From NCBI GenBank assembly GCA_026990035.1, contig JALSIM010000016.1, positions 1 through 64,000 of the forward strand: a stretch of DNA of 64,000 nt, in the 5' to 3' direction. Each line of letters starts with the position of its first letter. The stretch's first letter is position 1. Positions 33,971-42,587 of the stretch are shown here, piece by piece. The notes under the pieces were generated by a model. That model worked only from the letters and a program-made list of their open reading frames with translations. It ran no database searches and was not told the origin of the DNA. A program made the position numbers and the translations under genes. The stretch is from Alphaproteobacteria bacterium. Its GTDB lineage: Bacteria; Pseudomonadota; Alphaproteobacteria; Geminicoccales; Geminicoccaceae.

Positions 33971-34830
33971 GATCCGGCCCTCCGGCCGCAGCAGCGAAGG
34001 CGCAGCTCGATCCGGTTCCCGTCCACCGGCACGGCGGCCTTGTAGGGACCGGCGACGAAACGCAGGGCGATCCGCTCGGGCGGGATCCCGGCGGCGAGGA
34101 GGCGCCCGGCCAACGACTCGAAACGCGCCATCGTGCGTTTCCGGACGTCCGGCGGGAGACCGTCGCCGGCGACCGCCCGCCCGGCGCGGGCGGAAATCAG
34201 GAGATGCCAGTCGGCGCCGGACGCGAGGGAGCGCAGGACACGCGCGAACTGGGCGAGCAGCACGGCGAGCTGCTCCTCGCCCCGGGCATCGAGCTCCGTC
34301 GCCCCCGGCCGGAACAGGATTGCTCCGCCGACATCGGCGGCAGCCGGCGCCCGCCCGCCGGGTTCCCCGTCGTCGAGGTCGGCCGGGGTCGCGGTGACGG
34401 AGAGGGTCGTCGCCTGTCGGAGCTGCCGCTCGAGCGTATCGATCCGGGCGAGGCTCCACCACAGCCCGAGGAGGAGGGCCCCGAGGGGGAACAGGACGAG
34501 GATCGTGAGCGCCCGCCGGTTCCGCCGTCCCGCCCGGCCGGTACCGGCCGGTCCGCGGGACGGTCGGCGGGATCCGCCTCGCCGTTCGCCACCTCCTCGA
34601 CCGCGGGCACGGAGCCGCGCGTCGAAGGCTGCGCGTTCCGTCGAATCGGCCAGGACCTCGTAGGCTTCCCGCAGCAGCCGGAAGCGGCCGGGATCCACAC
34701 CCGGTCCGGCGCGGTCGGGATGGAACCGTTTCGCCCGTTCGCGATAGGCGGTCCTGATCTCCTCGAGGGAGGCGGTCGGCGCCACTCCGAGGATCGCGTA
34801 ATAGTCCCTGAACGGTTCGCCAGCGGGCAT
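33961..34830 (-). CDS. J-domain membrane protein with OmpA-like C-terminal domain
   Basis: 289-aa protein with an unusual domain order. Residues 8-75 are a DnaJ J domain with the HPD motif (RFHPDRAGP), so it can stimulate an Hsp70. A Gly/Arg-rich linker and one membrane span (ALTILVLFPLGALLLGLWW) follow. The C-terminal 140 residues look like an OmpA/MotB-type peptidoglycan-binding fold (ILFRPGATELDARGEEQLAVLL, later AGIPPERIALR and NRIELRL). The J domain would face the cytoplasm and the OmpA-like part the periplasm. Its function is unknown. Confidence 0.72.
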   Translation of the reverse strand: MPAGEPFRDYYAILGVAPTASLEEIRTAYRERAKRFHPDRAGPGVDPGRFRLLREAYEVLADSTERAAFDARLRARGRGGGERRGGSRRPSRGPAGTGRAGRRNRRALTILVLFPLGALLLGLWWSLARIDTLERQLRQATTLSVTATPADLDDGEPGGRAPAAADVGGAILFRPGATELDARGEEQLAVLLAQFARVLRSLASGADWHLLISARAGRAVAGDGLPPDVRKRTMARFESLAGRLLAAGIPPERIALRFVAGPYKAAVPVDGNRIELRLRCCGRRAGSQP

Positions 34831-34982
34831 CGTCCGGTCCGGTTCAGAGGCCGCACGGGCCGGGCGCGGAGCTTGCCGCGAACCATCCTCGCCGGCAACC
34901 TCCGACGCGTTCTTGGAGGAGTACCACCGGATGGTCTCACCGGGGGCGGCGTCGAGGGCCCCGTCGCCCCGACCGGTCGCGG

Positions 34983-35951
34983 TCAGTGGGAATGCGGCTG
35001 GTGGAAATGGCCGGGTGCGGCGCCGAACAGGCGTGTCTTGATCCTTTCGGCGAAGCCGACGATGCCCGGCGCGGCCACCGCGACCATGTCCACCCCGGCG
35101 CGGACGGCGTTCCAGTTGACGAACCACCAGCGACCGAGGACGGCCCAGCAGCGGAGCTTCTCGCCGATCGGCAGCGGTTCGTGATGCACCATCTTCACGT
35201 ATTCGCCGTACAGCCGCCAGGTCGGGAACACCAGCCGACCGGGTCGGCTGGCATCGTGCCAGCGCATCCGTTCCACCAGACTGGCGTGGCGGCGGGTGTA
35301 GCGGTTCTCGTGCTCGCGCATCTGCACGAGAGGTGTTTCGAGCTGGAGCAGCCGCCCCCGCAGCGCCATCTGTGCGAGAAAGGCGCGGTCGGCCCCGTGG
35401 AACGGCCCGTGCAGCAGCGAGTTCTCCATCGCCGAGCGGCGCAGGAGGCCGAAGAAATCGACACAGGAATGGGAGCGCAGGACCATCGCCGCGAAACGTT
35501 CGGCGGGCGAGGGACGGTCGGCGTTCGCGAGGCCGCTGTCGTAGAGGCCGAGATGTTTCCCGGCGCCGTCGATGTACTCGACCAGACTGTTGCACAGCAC
35601 GGCATCGGGTGCGGCTTCGAGGGCCGACACCGTGGCTTCGAGATAGCCGGGCAGCATGCGATCGTCGTGGGCGAGCCATTTGAAGTAGGTGCCCCGCGCC
35701 GCGGCCCAGGCCCGGTTGTAGTTCGGCGCCGCACCGAGATTCCGGTCGTTGCGAAGGGCGACGACGCGCCGGTCCCCGGCGGCGAGATCCCGGACGATCT
35801 CCGCCGTCCGGTCGGTCGAGGCGTTGTCGGAGACGATGAGCTCGAGATCGTCGAAGCTCTGGGCGAGCACCGAGCGCATCGCCTCTTCGAGAAAGTTCTC
35901 GCCGTTGTAGACGGGAATGCCGATGCTGACCTTGGGCTGCGTTTCCGGCAT
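34983..35951 (-). CDS. Family 2 glycosyltransferase
   Basis: 322-aa GT-A fold glycosyltransferase. The donor-binding N-terminus VSIGIPVYNGENFLEEAMRS, SDNASTDRTAEI and the DxD-like LAHDDRM motif are intact. The C-terminal region has a Trp-rich amphipathic segment and ends with a His-rich tail (HFHQPHSH). It most likely adds sugars to a surface polysaccharide. The ATG at 35951 is chosen over a TTG three codons upstream. No polysaccharide operon is next to it. Confidence 0.85.
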   Translation of the reverse strand: MPETQPKVSIGIPVYNGENFLEEAMRSVLAQSFDDLELIVSDNASTDRTAEIVRDLAAGDRRVVALRNDRNLGAAPNYNRAWAAARGTYFKWLAHDDRMLPGYLEATVSALEAAPDAVLCNSLVEYIDGAGKHLGLYDSGLANADRPSPAERFAAMVLRSHSCVDFFGLLRRSAMENSLLHGPFHGADRAFLAQMALRGRLLQLETPLVQMREHENRYTRRHASLVERMRWHDASRPGRLVFPTWRLYGEYVKMVHHEPLPIGEKLRCWAVLGRWWFVNWNAVRAGVDMVAVAAPGIVGFAERIKTRLFGAAPGHFHQPHSH

Positions 35952-36127
35952 TTGTCGCAATTCCTTCCCAACCGCCTGTTCGAAGACTCAATCTAGGGTT
36001 CGCCCGCTCCGGGCACCATGATTTTTCTCACCCGGGTGCGCCGTCGCGAGGTGGGGGCATGCGCGGGTACGCATGCTGTTGCCGATCGGCAACTGCGGTC
36101 CTGCGGCGGAGGGGCCACGGCCGCCTT

Positions 36128-37354
36128 TCAGCCGACGATCCCGGCGGCCTTCCAGGCCGCGATCTCTTCGGTACCGGCGCCGATCAGATCGCGCAGCAGT
36201 TCCTCGCTGTGCTGGCCGAGCAGGGGTGGCGGGTGGCGGTATTCGGGCGGCGTCGCCGTCATCCTGATGGGATTGGCGATGAGGGGCACGGTCCCGCCGG
36301 CGGCCAGCGGATGGGGCATGTCGATGCGCATGCCGCGGGCTCGGACCTGGGGATCGGCGAAGACCTGGCCGATGTCGTTCACCGGTCCGCAGGGTACGCC
36401 GAGATCGGCCAGTCCTTCCACCCATTCGGTGGTGGTCCGGCGGCGCATCACCGGCTCCATGAGCGCGTAGAGGGCCCGCCGGTTTTCCACCCGTGCGCTG
36501 TTGCTCGCGAACCGCCGATCCACGGCCAATTCCGGGACCCCGGCGAAATCGCACCAGCGCCGGAACTGCCGATCGTTGCCGACGGCCAGAACGACCCAGC
36601 CGTCGGCGCTCGCGAAGGCCTTGTAGGGGACGATGTTGGGATGCTCGTTGCCGAGCCGGCGCGGAACGCGTCCCGAGACCAGATGGTTCACCCCCTCGTT
36701 GACCAGCCAGGCCACCTGGCTGTCCAGGAGCGCCATGTCGATGTACTGGCCCTCGCCGCTGCGATCCCGATGCCGCAGCGCCGCCAGGATCGCCACCGCC
36801 GCATACATGCCGCACATGACGTCGGCGATGCCGACCCCGACCTTGAGAGGGGCGCCGTCGGGCTCGCCGGTGATGCTCATGATCCCGCCCTGACCCTGGG
36901 CCAGGAAATCGTAACCGGCACGGCCCGCGAGCGGTCCCGTCTGCCCGAAACCGGTGATCGAGCAGTAGACGAGGCGCGGGAAGTCGTGACGCAGATCCTC
37001 GTAGCCGAGACCGTATTTCGCGAGACCGCCGACCTTGAAATTCTCCACCAGGACGTCGCAGCGGGCGATCAGCCGGCGCGCGAGCGCCCGTCCCTCGGGC
37101 CGCGAGATGTCGAGGGCCAGCGAACGCTTGTTGCGGTTGGCACAGAGATAGTAGGCGCTCTCGCCGGTCGGTTCGCCGTTTTCGTCCTTCACGTAGGGCG
37201 GTCCCCAGCGGCGGGTATCGTCACCCTGTCCCGGCCGCTCGATCTTGATCACCTCGGCGCCGAGATCGCCCAGAAGCTGGGTACAGCTCGGTCCGGCGAG
37301 TATCCGGGTGAGATCGAAGATGCGGATTCCCGAAAGCGCGCCCCGGCCGTCCAT
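36128..37354 (-). CDS. CaiB/BaiF family (class III) CoA-transferase
   Basis: 408-aa class III CoA-transferase, moving CoA between acyl groups. Family motifs GIRIFDLTRILAGP, LGAEVIKIERPG, ANRNKRSLALDI and the catalytic Asp in MALLDSQ (near residue 196) are present, as is GPPYVKDENGEP. The acyl substrate is unknown because no acyl-CoA pathway genes flank it. A single gene with its own start; ATG at 37354. Confidence 0.88.
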   Translation of the reverse strand: MDGRGALSGIRIFDLTRILAGPSCTQLLGDLGAEVIKIERPGQGDDTRRWGPPYVKDENGEPTGESAYYLCANRNKRSLALDISRPEGRALARRLIARCDVLVENFKVGGLAKYGLGYEDLRHDFPRLVYCSITGFGQTGPLAGRAGYDFLAQGQGGIMSITGEPDGAPLKVGVGIADVMCGMYAAVAILAALRHRDRSGEGQYIDMALLDSQVAWLVNEGVNHLVSGRVPRRLGNEHPNIVPYKAFASADGWVVLAVGNDRQFRRWCDFAGVPELAVDRRFASNSARVENRRALYALMEPVMRRRTTTEWVEGLADLGVPCGPVNDIGQVFADPQVRARGMRIDMPHPLAAGGTVPLIANPIRMTATPPEYRHPPPLLGQHSEELLRDLIGAGTEEIAAWKAAGIVG

Positions 37355-37428
37355 GTTCCCCTTCCCCGCGATCGGACCCCGGGCTGCCTAGCGCAGCCCC
37401 GGGCGCGCCACAAGTTCGGCGCACCGCC

Positions 37429-38343
37429 TCACCAGCCCGCGAGGGCCGATCCCGGCAGAGCGGAGCCGTTGGCGAAGCCGGAGCTCAGAGCCCAGCCGGC
37501 GACCGCTCCGAGGAGGAGCGGATCGGGCTGGTCGACCGCCGGGGCCCGCAGGCCGCGCCAAAGGGCGAGAAGAAAGAAGGCGAACGCGGCATAGGCGGCG
37601 ACCGTCGCCCAGCCGGTGGTCGCGGTGTCCGGGGGCAGGCGCAGGAAATACAGCGCGAGGGCGGCGAGCGCCGCGAAGCCGAGGGCGGCCTCGCGACGGG
37701 CCGCCGAACGGCGCCGGCCGAGCAGCGAGGGGTCGTCGCGGAGCAGGAGGTCGACCCGGTCGCCGAGCAGCTCGCCGAAGATCGCCACCGCCGCCGCCCA
37801 GGCCAGGAGGTCCGCGCCGCGGGGCATGCCGAGGACGATCGTGCCGATATCGAACGCCAGCGCCGCGGCGACCCCGGTGAGCAGCAGACGGGCCGCCGGA
37901 TGCAACGGGGGGGTGGCGTGACGGGTCGCCCGACAGAGCGCGACGAGGGCGGCCAGCACGGCGATCCCCGGTCCCGGCACGGCGGCGAGGAGGAGGCCGG
38001 AAAGAAGCAGCGGAGCGCCGAGGATCCGGATCGCTTCCGTCGCCGCGCCTGCGGAGGGCGACGGCGGGGCGGCGGCCAGCAGGACGGTGCCGGACAGGCA
38101 GAGGAGCAGCCCGAAGACGGCGAAAGCCAGCGACGACATCTGATCGAGGACGAGAGCACCGGGGTGGAAGAAGGCGGGAACGAGCGCCAGCGCGGCCACC
38201 GGCCAGGCCCGAGCCGATGCCGCGAGCCCTGCCGAGCCCTCCGTCACCCGGGCCGAACGACGGATGCTCACCGCCTCGCCCGGCGGTTTCCGGACCGCGC
38301 CTCGAAAACCGGCGTCGGCGATGCTGGCCGCCATCCCGGACAT
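37429..38343 (-). CDS. Hypothetical polytopic membrane protein
   Basis: 304-aa protein with roughly eight hydrophobic spans and no motif I recognise. The Arg-rich first 40 residues would be cytoplasmic; a Leu/Ala-rich membrane core follows, with an Arg-rich loop around residues 200-220 (LLGRRRSAARRE). The real start could be a Met inside the first 20 codons. It shares no obvious operon, being separated by 74 bases from the CoA-transferase start and by 86 from the HtrA protease stop. Confidence 0.65.
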   Translation of the reverse strand: MSGMAASIADAGFRGAVRKPPGEAVSIRRSARVTEGSAGLAASARAWPVAALALVPAFFHPGALVLDQMSSLAFAVFGLLLCLSGTVLLAAAPPSPSAGAATEAIRILGAPLLLSGLLLAAVPGPGIAVLAALVALCRATRHATPPLHPAARLLLTGVAAALAFDIGTIVLGMPRGADLLAWAAAVAIFGELLGDRVDLLLRDDPSLLGRRRSAARREAALGFAALAALALYFLRLPPDTATTGWATVAAYAAFAFFLLALWRGLRAPAVDQPDPLLLGAVAGWALSSGFANGSALPGSALAGW

Positions 38344-38429
38344 CCTCCGCTCTCCACTCCGGTCGCCCGTCGATGGACGGGATGATGGACCGGAATGGTT
38401 GACGAACGGTTAACCCTGCCGGGACCGGC

Positions 38430-39806
38430 TCACGGCAGCAGCAGGAAGATCTGCATGTTGCCGCGCAGCACGGTGAGGGCGAAGAGCCTCTTCGTCCGCC
38501 GCACGCGTTCCTCGAAATCCGCCAGCGAGGCCACCGGTTCCCGGTCCACGGCGGTGATGATGTCGCCGGGTCGCAGGCCCACCGTCCAGGCCGGCGATCC
38601 GCGGGCGACGTCGGCCACGAAGATCCCGCGGACATTGCCGTGGGCGGGATGGTCCGGGGGGATGTCGGTGAGGGTCGCACCGGCGAGCTGCGGTACGGCT
38701 TCGGCGCCCGGGATCACGCTCCTGGCGGGCTGACCGATGGTCACCTCCACCTTCCTCTCCCGGCCGTCGCGCAGAATGGTGAGGGTGACCCGGCGGCCCC
38801 GCTCCATGAGGCCGATGCGGTTGCGCAGCTCCGTCGAGCTGCCGATCGGCCTGCCCTCGACGGCGACCACCACGTCTCCCGGCTGCAGACCGGCCTCGGC
38901 GGCGGGCGAGCCCGGCTCGATCCGGCTGATCACGGCGCCGCGCCGGCCGGGAATTCCCATCGCTTCGGCGATTTCCGGGGTGAGGTCCTGGATCACCACG
39001 CCGATCCGGCCGCGGCGGACCTCCCCGTAGCGCAGAAGCTGGTCCATCACCGCCCGGGCCATGTTGACGGGCACCGCGAAGCCGATGCCGACGTTACCGC
39101 CGGCCGGGGCGATGATCGCGGTGTTGATTCCCACCAGTTCCCCGCGGCTGTTGATCAGCGCTCCGCCGGAGTTGCCGGGATTGATGGGGGCGTCGGTCTG
39201 GATGAAGCTCTCGTAGTTCTCGGCCGCGAGGCCGCTGCGCCCGAGAGCGCTGACGATGCCCGAGGTCACCGTCTGGCCGAGACCGAAGGGATTGCCGATC
39301 GCCAGTACGATGTCGCCCACTTCGAGCGTGTCGGAATCGCCGAGCGGCAACGCCGTCAGCCGGTCGGCGGGAATCCGCAGCAGAGCGATGTCGGTCGCCG
39401 GATCGCGGCCGACCAGCTCGGCCCTGAAACGCCGTTTGTCCTTGAGGGTGACGGTGATCTCCTCGGCACCCTGGACCACGTGGTTGTTGGTCAGCACGTA
39501 GCCCTTTTCGGCGTCGACGATGACGCCCGAGCCGGCGCTCATGACCTCGCGCCGGGGCTCGACGTCGGGAAGACCGAAGAAGCGGCGGAAGAACGGGTCG
39601 CGCAGGAGCGGGTTGGTCTGACCGGGCCGGACGGAACGGACCGCGATGTTGACCACGGCGGGCGTGGCTTTTTCCAGAACCGGCGCGAGGGTCAGGACCC
39701 CGCGCTCGCGGTCGAGAAGGGAAAACCGAGCCTCGGCGGCGACGCCACCGAGACCGGTGCCGGCCGCCACCAGCAGCACGGCGAGCCAGATCCCGTAGCG
39801 TGACAT
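38430..39806 (-). CDS. HtrA/DegQ-type periplasmic serine protease
   Basis: 458-aa DegP/DegQ-family protease. A signal peptide (MSRYGIWLAVLLVAAGTG) leads to the trypsin-like domain with the catalytic triad visible: His in TNNHVVQG, Asp in DPATDIALLR, Ser in GNSGGALI. Two PDZ domains follow (GIGVVIQDL... and FVADVARGSPA...). It degrades or refolds damaged periplasmic proteins. ATG at 39806; the 186 bases upstream contain no clear promoter. Confidence 0.92.
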   Translation of the reverse strand: MSRYGIWLAVLLVAAGTGLGGVAAEARFSLLDRERGVLTLAPVLEKATPAVVNIAVRSVRPGQTNPLLRDPFFRRFFGLPDVEPRREVMSAGSGVIVDAEKGYVLTNNHVVQGAEEITVTLKDKRRFRAELVGRDPATDIALLRIPADRLTALPLGDSDTLEVGDIVLAIGNPFGLGQTVTSGIVSALGRSGLAAENYESFIQTDAPINPGNSGGALINSRGELVGINTAIIAPAGGNVGIGFAVPVNMARAVMDQLLRYGEVRRGRIGVVIQDLTPEIAEAMGIPGRRGAVISRIEPGSPAAEAGLQPGDVVVAVEGRPIGSSTELRNRIGLMERGRRVTLTILRDGRERKVEVTIGQPARSVIPGAEAVPQLAGATLTDIPPDHPAHGNVRGIFVADVARGSPAWTVGLRPGDIITAVDREPVASLADFEERVRRTKRLFALTVLRGNMQIFLLLP

Positions 39807-39992
39807 GTCTCGTTCCTCCCGAAGCTGCGTCGAGGACGGGATGGCATCTCCCCGATGCCAGCCGTTCCCGGAACGGGTGCGCGATCTCCGCCTTCCATGT
39901 AGGTGCGGAATCCGGCGCCCGCGGGATGCCCGCCGTGCGACAAAAAAGCCGGCCGAGCCGCGAAGCTCTCCGGCTTTCGGGAAGGAGCGGAC

Positions 39993-40163
39993 CTAACCGG
40001 AAGGGGCCGGAGCGGTCCGCTCGGGAGCCCCGCCGCCACCGGTGGGCGCGAGCAGGGCCATCACCCAGCAGGGCGGACAGGTCCAGAACAGCCAGGGCGC
40101 CAGCGCGAGCTGGGCCGCCAGCCACCGGGACGATCCCGGCAGGCCACCGAGCGGCCCGCTCAC
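39993..40163 (-). CDS. Small hydrophobic protein, 56 aa
   Basis: A short frame that begins with GTG overlapping the hsp20 stop by 4 bases (GTGA), so it would be translated with that gene. It has a hydrophobic segment with two Cys (LALAPWLFWTCPPCWVMALLAP) and a Pro/Thr-rich tail. Third positions are G/C-rich. No homology recognised. The coupling and codon use support it; chance is possible at this length. Confidence 0.45.
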   Translation of the reverse strand: MSGPLGGLPGSSRWLAAQLALAPWLFWTCPPCWVMALLAPTGGGGAPERTAPAPSG

Positions 40164-40666
40164 GCCGCCTTGACCTCGATCCGCTTGACCGGCTTCTGCG
40201 CCGTTTCCGGCTTCGGCAGGCGGATCGTCAGCACCCCCTTGTCGAAGGTCGCTTCCGCCTCGTCGGCCTCGATCTCGGCCGGCAGCCGGATGCTGCGCTC
40301 GAAGCGGCCGAACCGGCGCTCGACCAGGAAGCGGTTCTCTCCCTTCTCCTCGCGCTCGGCCTTCTTCTCGCCGCGGATCGTCAGCATGTCGCCGCGCAGC
40401 TCGATGGACACCTCCTCGGGATCGACGCCCGGCAGTTCCACCACCACCTTGTAGGCGTCCTCCGTCTCGACGATGTCCACCTCCGGCAGCAGCTCGCCCG
40501 CGGTCGGGCTCGGGAACGGGAAGCCCCAGGCCGTCCGACCGCCGAAGAACTCGTCGAACAGCCGGTCCATCTCCCGCCGGAAACCGGCGAAGGGATCGAG
40601 CATCTCGTTCCGATTGGCCGCGAGCGGCCGCGTGGTCCTCGGCATCGGGGTCCGCACATCGACCAT
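40160..40666 (-). CDS. Hsp20 small heat-shock protein
   Basis: 168-aa alpha-crystallin-domain chaperone. The core runs from about residue 60 (VDIVETEDAYKVVVELPGVDPEEV) to the conserved ATFDKGVLTIRLPK; an N-terminal MDRLFDEFF segment and a Lys-rich tail complete a class A-type protein. It holds unfolding proteins during stress. A strong ribosome site (AAAGGAGGTG) lies six bases before the ATG. It follows the second hsp20 gene with 107 bases between. Confidence 0.9.
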   Translation of the reverse strand: MVDVRTPMPRTTRPLAANRNEMLDPFAGFRREMDRLFDEFFGGRTAWGFPFPSPTAGELLPEVDIVETEDAYKVVVELPGVDPEEVSIELRGDMLTIRGEKKAEREEKGENRFLVERRFGRFERSIRLPAEIEADEAEATFDKGVLTIRLPKPETAQKPVKRIEVKAA

Positions 40667-40742
40667 GGCTGCACCTCCTTTCGCATCACGCTTTCCGCAT
40701 CCTCTCCCGGACGGAGGAGTGGAGAACGGTCGACCGACGGCC

Positions 40743-40762
40743 CCGGGTGCCGTGGCACCCGG
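40743..40762 (-). other. Hairpin between the two hsp20 genes
   Basis: Near-perfect palindrome CCGGGTG-CCGTGG-CACCCGG just downstream of the first-transcribed hsp20 stop. It may be an attenuating or mRNA-stabilising stem-loop that separates the two chaperone messages. There is no T tract for an intrinsic terminator. Confidence 0.4.
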
Positions 40763-40773
40763 AGCCCCGACGG

Positions 40774-41265
40774 TCAGGCCGCATCGGCCTCCTTCGTCTC
40801 ACCGCTCTCCCGCGCCTCGATCTCCCGGTGTTCGATCGTCCGGCCGGCGCCGCGGATCTCGATCCGCCGCGGCCGCAGAGCCTCGGGTACCTCGCGCGCG
40901 AGCTCGATGATCAGGAGGCCGTTTTCCAGCCGCGCTTCCCTCACCTTGACATAGTCGGCGAGCTGGAAGCGCCGCTCGAACGCACGACCGGCGATGCCAC
41001 GATGGAGATAGGTGACGTTGGCCGGCTCCCGGCGCTTGCCGCGCACGGTCAGGAGATTGGGCTCGGTGACGATCTCCAGATCGTCCGGCCCGAAGCCGGC
41101 GACAGCCATGACAATGCGGTAGCTGTCCTCGCCCAGCTTCTCGATGTTGTAGGGCGGATAGGACGCTCCGTTGTCCTCGATCTGCAGGGCAGCATCGAGC
41201 GCCTGCCACAGCCTGTCGAAACCGACGGTCGACCGCAGCAGGGGTGTGAGATCCAGTGTGGCCAT
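40774..41265 (-). CDS. IbpA-like Hsp20 small heat-shock protein
   Basis: 163-aa alpha-crystallin chaperone of the IbpA type: LLRSTVGFDRLWQALDA at the N-terminus, YPPYNIEKLGEDSYRIVMAVAGF, and GLLIIELAREVPE in the core. The C-terminal tail is charged. It would act with the Hsp20 at 40160 in a mixed oligomer. A strong AAGGAGGG ribosome site sits seven bases before the ATG. No sigma-32 promoter could be fixed. Confidence 0.9.
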   Translation of the reverse strand: MATLDLTPLLRSTVGFDRLWQALDAALQIEDNGASYPPYNIEKLGEDSYRIVMAVAGFGPDDLEIVTEPNLLTVRGKRREPANVTYLHRGIAGRAFERRFQLADYVKVREARLENGLLIIELAREVPEALRPRRIEIRGAGRTIEHREIEARESGETKEADAA

Positions 41266-41357
41266 AGGTACCCTCCTTCGAGCGATAGCTCAGCCATCAC
41301 AGACGCGGCCCCTCTCCAGGCAGCCGCATTCTTTACATAATGTCGCCGTCCCGGGCT

Positions 41358-42578
41358 TCAAGAGGCCGTCCTCCGGCTTCCGCCCAGCAGCAGAAGGTTG
41401 AGCAGAGGCAACACCGCCATGGTGATCAGCGTCGGCAGGGCGGTGCCGTTCCAGAAGGTGGCCAGCAGGCTGCCGATCACCGCCGGCACGAAGGTCTGCA
41501 GCACGCCCAGGGCCGACACGACGCTGCCCACCATCCGGCCGTGCGGCTGGAGGGCGAGAGCGGTGCTGTTGGAGACGATCAGGCTGAAGGCGAAGAAGAA
41601 GGCGCCGAAGCCGGGCACCAGGACCCATGCGGTGACCGGCTCGAGGGCGGCGATCCCGAGGTTGGCGAGACCGCTGGCGAGGGCGCCGGCGCTGCCGAAG
41701 GCGATCACCCGGGGCAGGGAAAAGAAGCGCACCAGACGGGCGTTGACGAGACTGCCGATCGCCGCACAGACGGCGGTCAGGGCGAACATCAGGGCGAAGG
41801 CGCCGGGCCCCACTCCGAACAGCGCCATGTAGATGACCGGCAGGTTGGTCAGATAGACGATCAGGGTGACGAAGGTGAGGATGGTCACGATCGCGTAGCG
41901 GCGCGAGCGACGGTGGCCGAGGAGCGCCCGGTAGCCGGCGAGGATGCGTGCCGGATGCAGGGCACCGGGATCGGGAAAACGGCGGGTTTCCTCGAGGCGG
42001 AGGGCCGTCCAGGCGAGCATGGCGAGGCCGTAGAGCCCGAGAAAGGCGAAGATCCAGCGCCAGGAGCCGAGCGCCAGCAGACCGGCCCCGATGGTGGGGG
42101 CGACGATGGGAGCGGTGATGAAGGCGGCCATCACGAAGGACATCACCCGGGCCATCACCGGCCCTTCGAAGAGATCGCGCACCACGGCCCGGCTCAGGAT
42201 CGGGCCGGTAGCCCCCGCCAGCCCCTGCAGGAGGCGCAGCAGCAGCAAGGTCTCGATGTCGGTGGCGAGCAGGCAGGCGAGGCTGGTCAGGACGAAAAGG
42301 GCGATGCCCCAGAGCAGCACGGGCTTGCGGCCGAAGCGGTCGGACAACGGGCCGATGAAGATCTGGCCGAGGGCGAAGCCGATGAAGAAACTCGTCACCG
42401 TGAGCTGGGCGGCGGCCAGCCCCCCGCCGAGCTCCGCCGCCAGCGCCGGGATCGCCGGCAGGTTCACGTCGATGGTCATGGCGCCCATGCTCATCAGCGC
42501 CGAAACCAGGAGGACGAAGCCCGTCGACGCCCTGGCGTCTCCGCCGGATCCCGACCGCGGCCGTGCGGCCTCCGGCAC
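41358..42578 (-). CDS. MFS drug exporter, Bcr/CflA family
   Basis: 406-aa major facilitator with twelve spans. Motif A GPLSDRFGRKPVLL lies between spans 2 and 3 and the Bcr/CflA-type segment RAVVRDLFEG follows, as do conserved TAPIVAPTIGA and SWRWIFAFL. It probably exports drugs or metabolites by proton antiport. The GTG start at 42578 lies nine bases after the glutamine-synthetase-like gene stop, so the two share a transcript, with no known functional link. Confidence 0.85.
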   Translation of the reverse strand: MPEAARPRSGSGGDARASTGFVLLVSALMSMGAMTIDVNLPAIPALAAELGGGLAAAQLTVTSFFIGFALGQIFIGPLSDRFGRKPVLLWGIALFVLTSLACLLATDIETLLLLRLLQGLAGATGPILSRAVVRDLFEGPVMARVMSFVMAAFITAPIVAPTIGAGLLALGSWRWIFAFLGLYGLAMLAWTALRLEETRRFPDPGALHPARILAGYRALLGHRRSRRYAIVTILTFVTLIVYLTNLPVIYMALFGVGPGAFALMFALTAVCAAIGSLVNARLVRFFSLPRVIAFGSAGALASGLANLGIAALEPVTAWVLVPGFGAFFFAFSLIVSNSTALALQPHGRMVGSVVSALGVLQTFVPAVIGSLLATFWNGTALPTLITMAVLPLLNLLLLGGSRRTAS

Positions 42579-42587
42579 CGGTCCCGC

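Noticed and set aside
38395-38415. TTGACGAACGGTTAA as an FNR-type operator
   Set aside because: Five-base spacer and unequal half-sites (GTTAA, not GTCAA); position between two convergent-like ends does not suit a promoter.
41266-41340. ROSE-type RNA thermometer in front of the IbpA-like gene
   Set aside because: A strong AAGGAGGG site is present but I could not find a convincing complementary strand that would hide it.
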